IMG/VR virus record: IMGVR_UViG_3300020401_000028
Span: 1 to 41,993 of that record
Reading direction: 5' to 3' (one strand)
Origin: a virus
DNA: 41,993 nt
Shown here one piece after another: positions 41,601-41,993 of the stretch (position 1 is the stretch's first letter; every line of letters begins with the position of its first letter). The notes beneath the pieces are model-generated. The model did not search any database, was not told where the DNA came from, and was given only the letters and a program-made list of their open reading frames with translations. The translations under genes were made by a program, and so were the position numbers.

Positions 41601-41993
41601 TAACAAGAACGTCAGGAGTATATTCTCTAGCTATAAACGCAAACGGATCTGGTTATGTCGTAGGAAATGAAATCACTATAGTAGGTGGAAATTTAGGAGG
41701 TTCTGCTCCAACAAACAATGCGGTAATTACAGTTACAGGTGTTGACGGCAGTGGCGGATTAAGCAGTGCATCAGTAACAGGTACTGGTATAGCAGGTGGA
41801 TCATTGAACCTAGTTAATGCTGTCACCTTAACAGATTTTACAACACAAACTATTACAGCTTCTTCTAGTGTAAACTTTGAAGCGTTGGCTACAATAGAAA
41901 TTACTTGGCCTTACGCACATGGTATTGTTCCTGGAGACACATTCATTGTTGATGTAAACACAGACGATGGAGGAACAAACAATCACTCATTGG
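38660..41993 (+). CDS. Giant virion repeat protein, 3' end outside window (at least 1111 aa)
   Basis: The frame is open from ATG 38660 (GGAG 8 bases upstream) to the window edge. Residues about 25-100 contain the helical module ANKTFIQKEVTAWI...CERDTGYNVD...HDLKYGGN, shared with two places in the 1612-residue fibre. Residues about 170-360 form a conserved head (GLGHIRFVGNYDTSD, MRPYNFGTDAIERMRIAPPL). From about 600 onward there are at least four repeats of Y.V.I...GSGY..G..I.I.G..LGG..P.NDA.ITV (near 40465, 41067, 41341 and 41620). The domain order suggests a large tail or baseplate-associated structural protein of marine T4-like phages. The full length is not visible. Confidence 0.75.
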   Translation, partial: MAKKKIYNYKFYPGIGLNGSRYPNAEALIVANKTFIQKEVTAWISQQVADNATGFEGYTYSESKCERDTGYNVDAYVHDLKYGGNAETYRIANTYWEKDVAQVDGTRVAEVKAKEFTRDLINNHVLTNSAQSTPYQSAVAQVIDSSKTSEPAASTRIQYLANVVRDVIQNGLSSLPTYERKGLGHIRFVGNYDTSDMLIVTNTSKSTVIFNFTDPLKGGKITRLDDVTPRDSGGYIVKYDSTNSNENADDDFPKYLQTTDAISVLDLEFDTSSMSESDEIQIFTDTPEQVMRPYNFGTDAIERMRIAPPLSMLDADFEYGLQPTKWSAIGMMRGYPSVYEVPGTDTQVQTVVTDASSGTSGIGASKITVTTIGAHGFEPGTPITIKALEDAVVGAARAEGSFVIDSVPTATTFTFYAKAKVGTTNGQVLSTTYTQLRQGNFYTGASVGQPRFDVFSNGTNGTMSLSLAAQIGENRLAFTGDVPEIGAPIVNAALPTGTQVSGIASTPGGTALPVNLTSDISSGNTQFTVSSTSGIVQGLAADNGSGDAIFVNNIVGNTISMSGSFTTNITKNTETYTGVSGTITAPAGVNGQFNLSRTGAVYSVDGINQSGSGYKQGDKIKITGDNLGGVTPANDAIITVTAVNGTGGITSATITGTALSGSITYQNVANTYSGGGGSLGSTNFDIAFENNAYTVVNINSPNDTTGFAVHDGIRITGQNVEPGTGQDGSQNDGGNDLVMKVGAVGAGGSITSITIINAAGRTGTPPSVNKSYSFGASALSYTGGSGSNLDFQVSIQTGVGAAYQVQIQNGGTGFNTADVIVCSGADLGGSSPANDLYLRVVSIDGTGRITDVRAEGADESTIATPYNGGTFVGKTLAVYNGSGAIFDVTNDGSSYSVALDTAGNDYISGQSFTIAGTALGGTSPTNDATITVDSTLNTNAADQGRVNNISIVGTAPTLPTTFTGQAGTNEAHAGASGTFDVTRTSGVYSLAINANGSGYVVGNEITIVGGNLGGSAPTNNAVITVTGVDGSGGLSSASVTGTGIAGGSLNLVNAVTLTDFTTQTITASSSVNFEALATIEITWPYAHGIVPGDTFIVDVNTDDGGTNNHSL

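Overview
This window is part of a T4-like (myovirus) marine phage genome. The evidence is the carboxy-terminal part of a gp23-type major capsid protein at the left edge, a long run of virion and tail-fibre-like genes typical of marine T4-like phages, T4-type late promoter motifs (NATAAATA) in most gaps between gene blocks, and AT-rich sequence with all genes on the + strand. The host is not stated in the sequence. A glutamine-riboswitch-like RNA of the 'downstream-peptide' type, known from marine picocyanobacteria and their phages, favours a cyanophage. A phage of another marine low-GC host such as SAR11 remains possible.

Layout. (1) 1-1083: the gp23 end and its terminator, then a late-promoter motif that opens directly onto the riboswitch-like element and a 50-residue peptide gene. 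A near-consensus sigma70 promoter follows and should drive an apparently non-coding, highly folded RNA of about 220 nt (812-1031) that ends in a strong terminator. (2) 1085-26534: a virion-structure and adhesion block. It has small structural proteins, two pairs of very large fibre-like proteins (1178/1239 aa and 1859/1612 aa) built from shared modules, three tandem Cys/Gly-rich paralogues with about 30 cysteines each, and a probable tail-assembly-chaperone-like gene. A terminator at 26561-26590 closes it. (3) 26627-36032: a tightly packed accessory cassette with its own late-promoter motif. It encodes a GT9/heptosyltransferase-like protein, three HxH-type 2-oxoglutarate/Fe(II) oxygenase-like proteins, an unassigned protein, a NodU/CmcH-type carbamoyltransferase, an HxD-type DUF6445-like oxygenase, a small exported protein, a flavin-dependent tryptophan-halogenase-family protein, an SGNH-like hydrolase and a HisB/GmhB-type HAD phosphatase. 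(4) 36064-41993: a return to virion genes, including a fibre-like protein ending in a cupredoxin-like domain and a very large repeat protein that runs off the right edge.

How it fits together. The structural genes look like a modular adhesion apparatus: carbohydrate-binding-like modules, beta-helices, a LamG-like domain, an Asp-box propeller and Cys-rich tips are mixed and matched between paralogues. The accessory cassette sits inside this block and appears to share its late control. Its enzymes resemble sugar or small-molecule tailoring enzymes (glycosyl transfer, phosphate removal, hydroxylation, carbamoylation, halogenation, ester hydrolysis). A plausible but unproven reading is that it modifies a surface glycan, a virion protein or a small metabolite late in infection.
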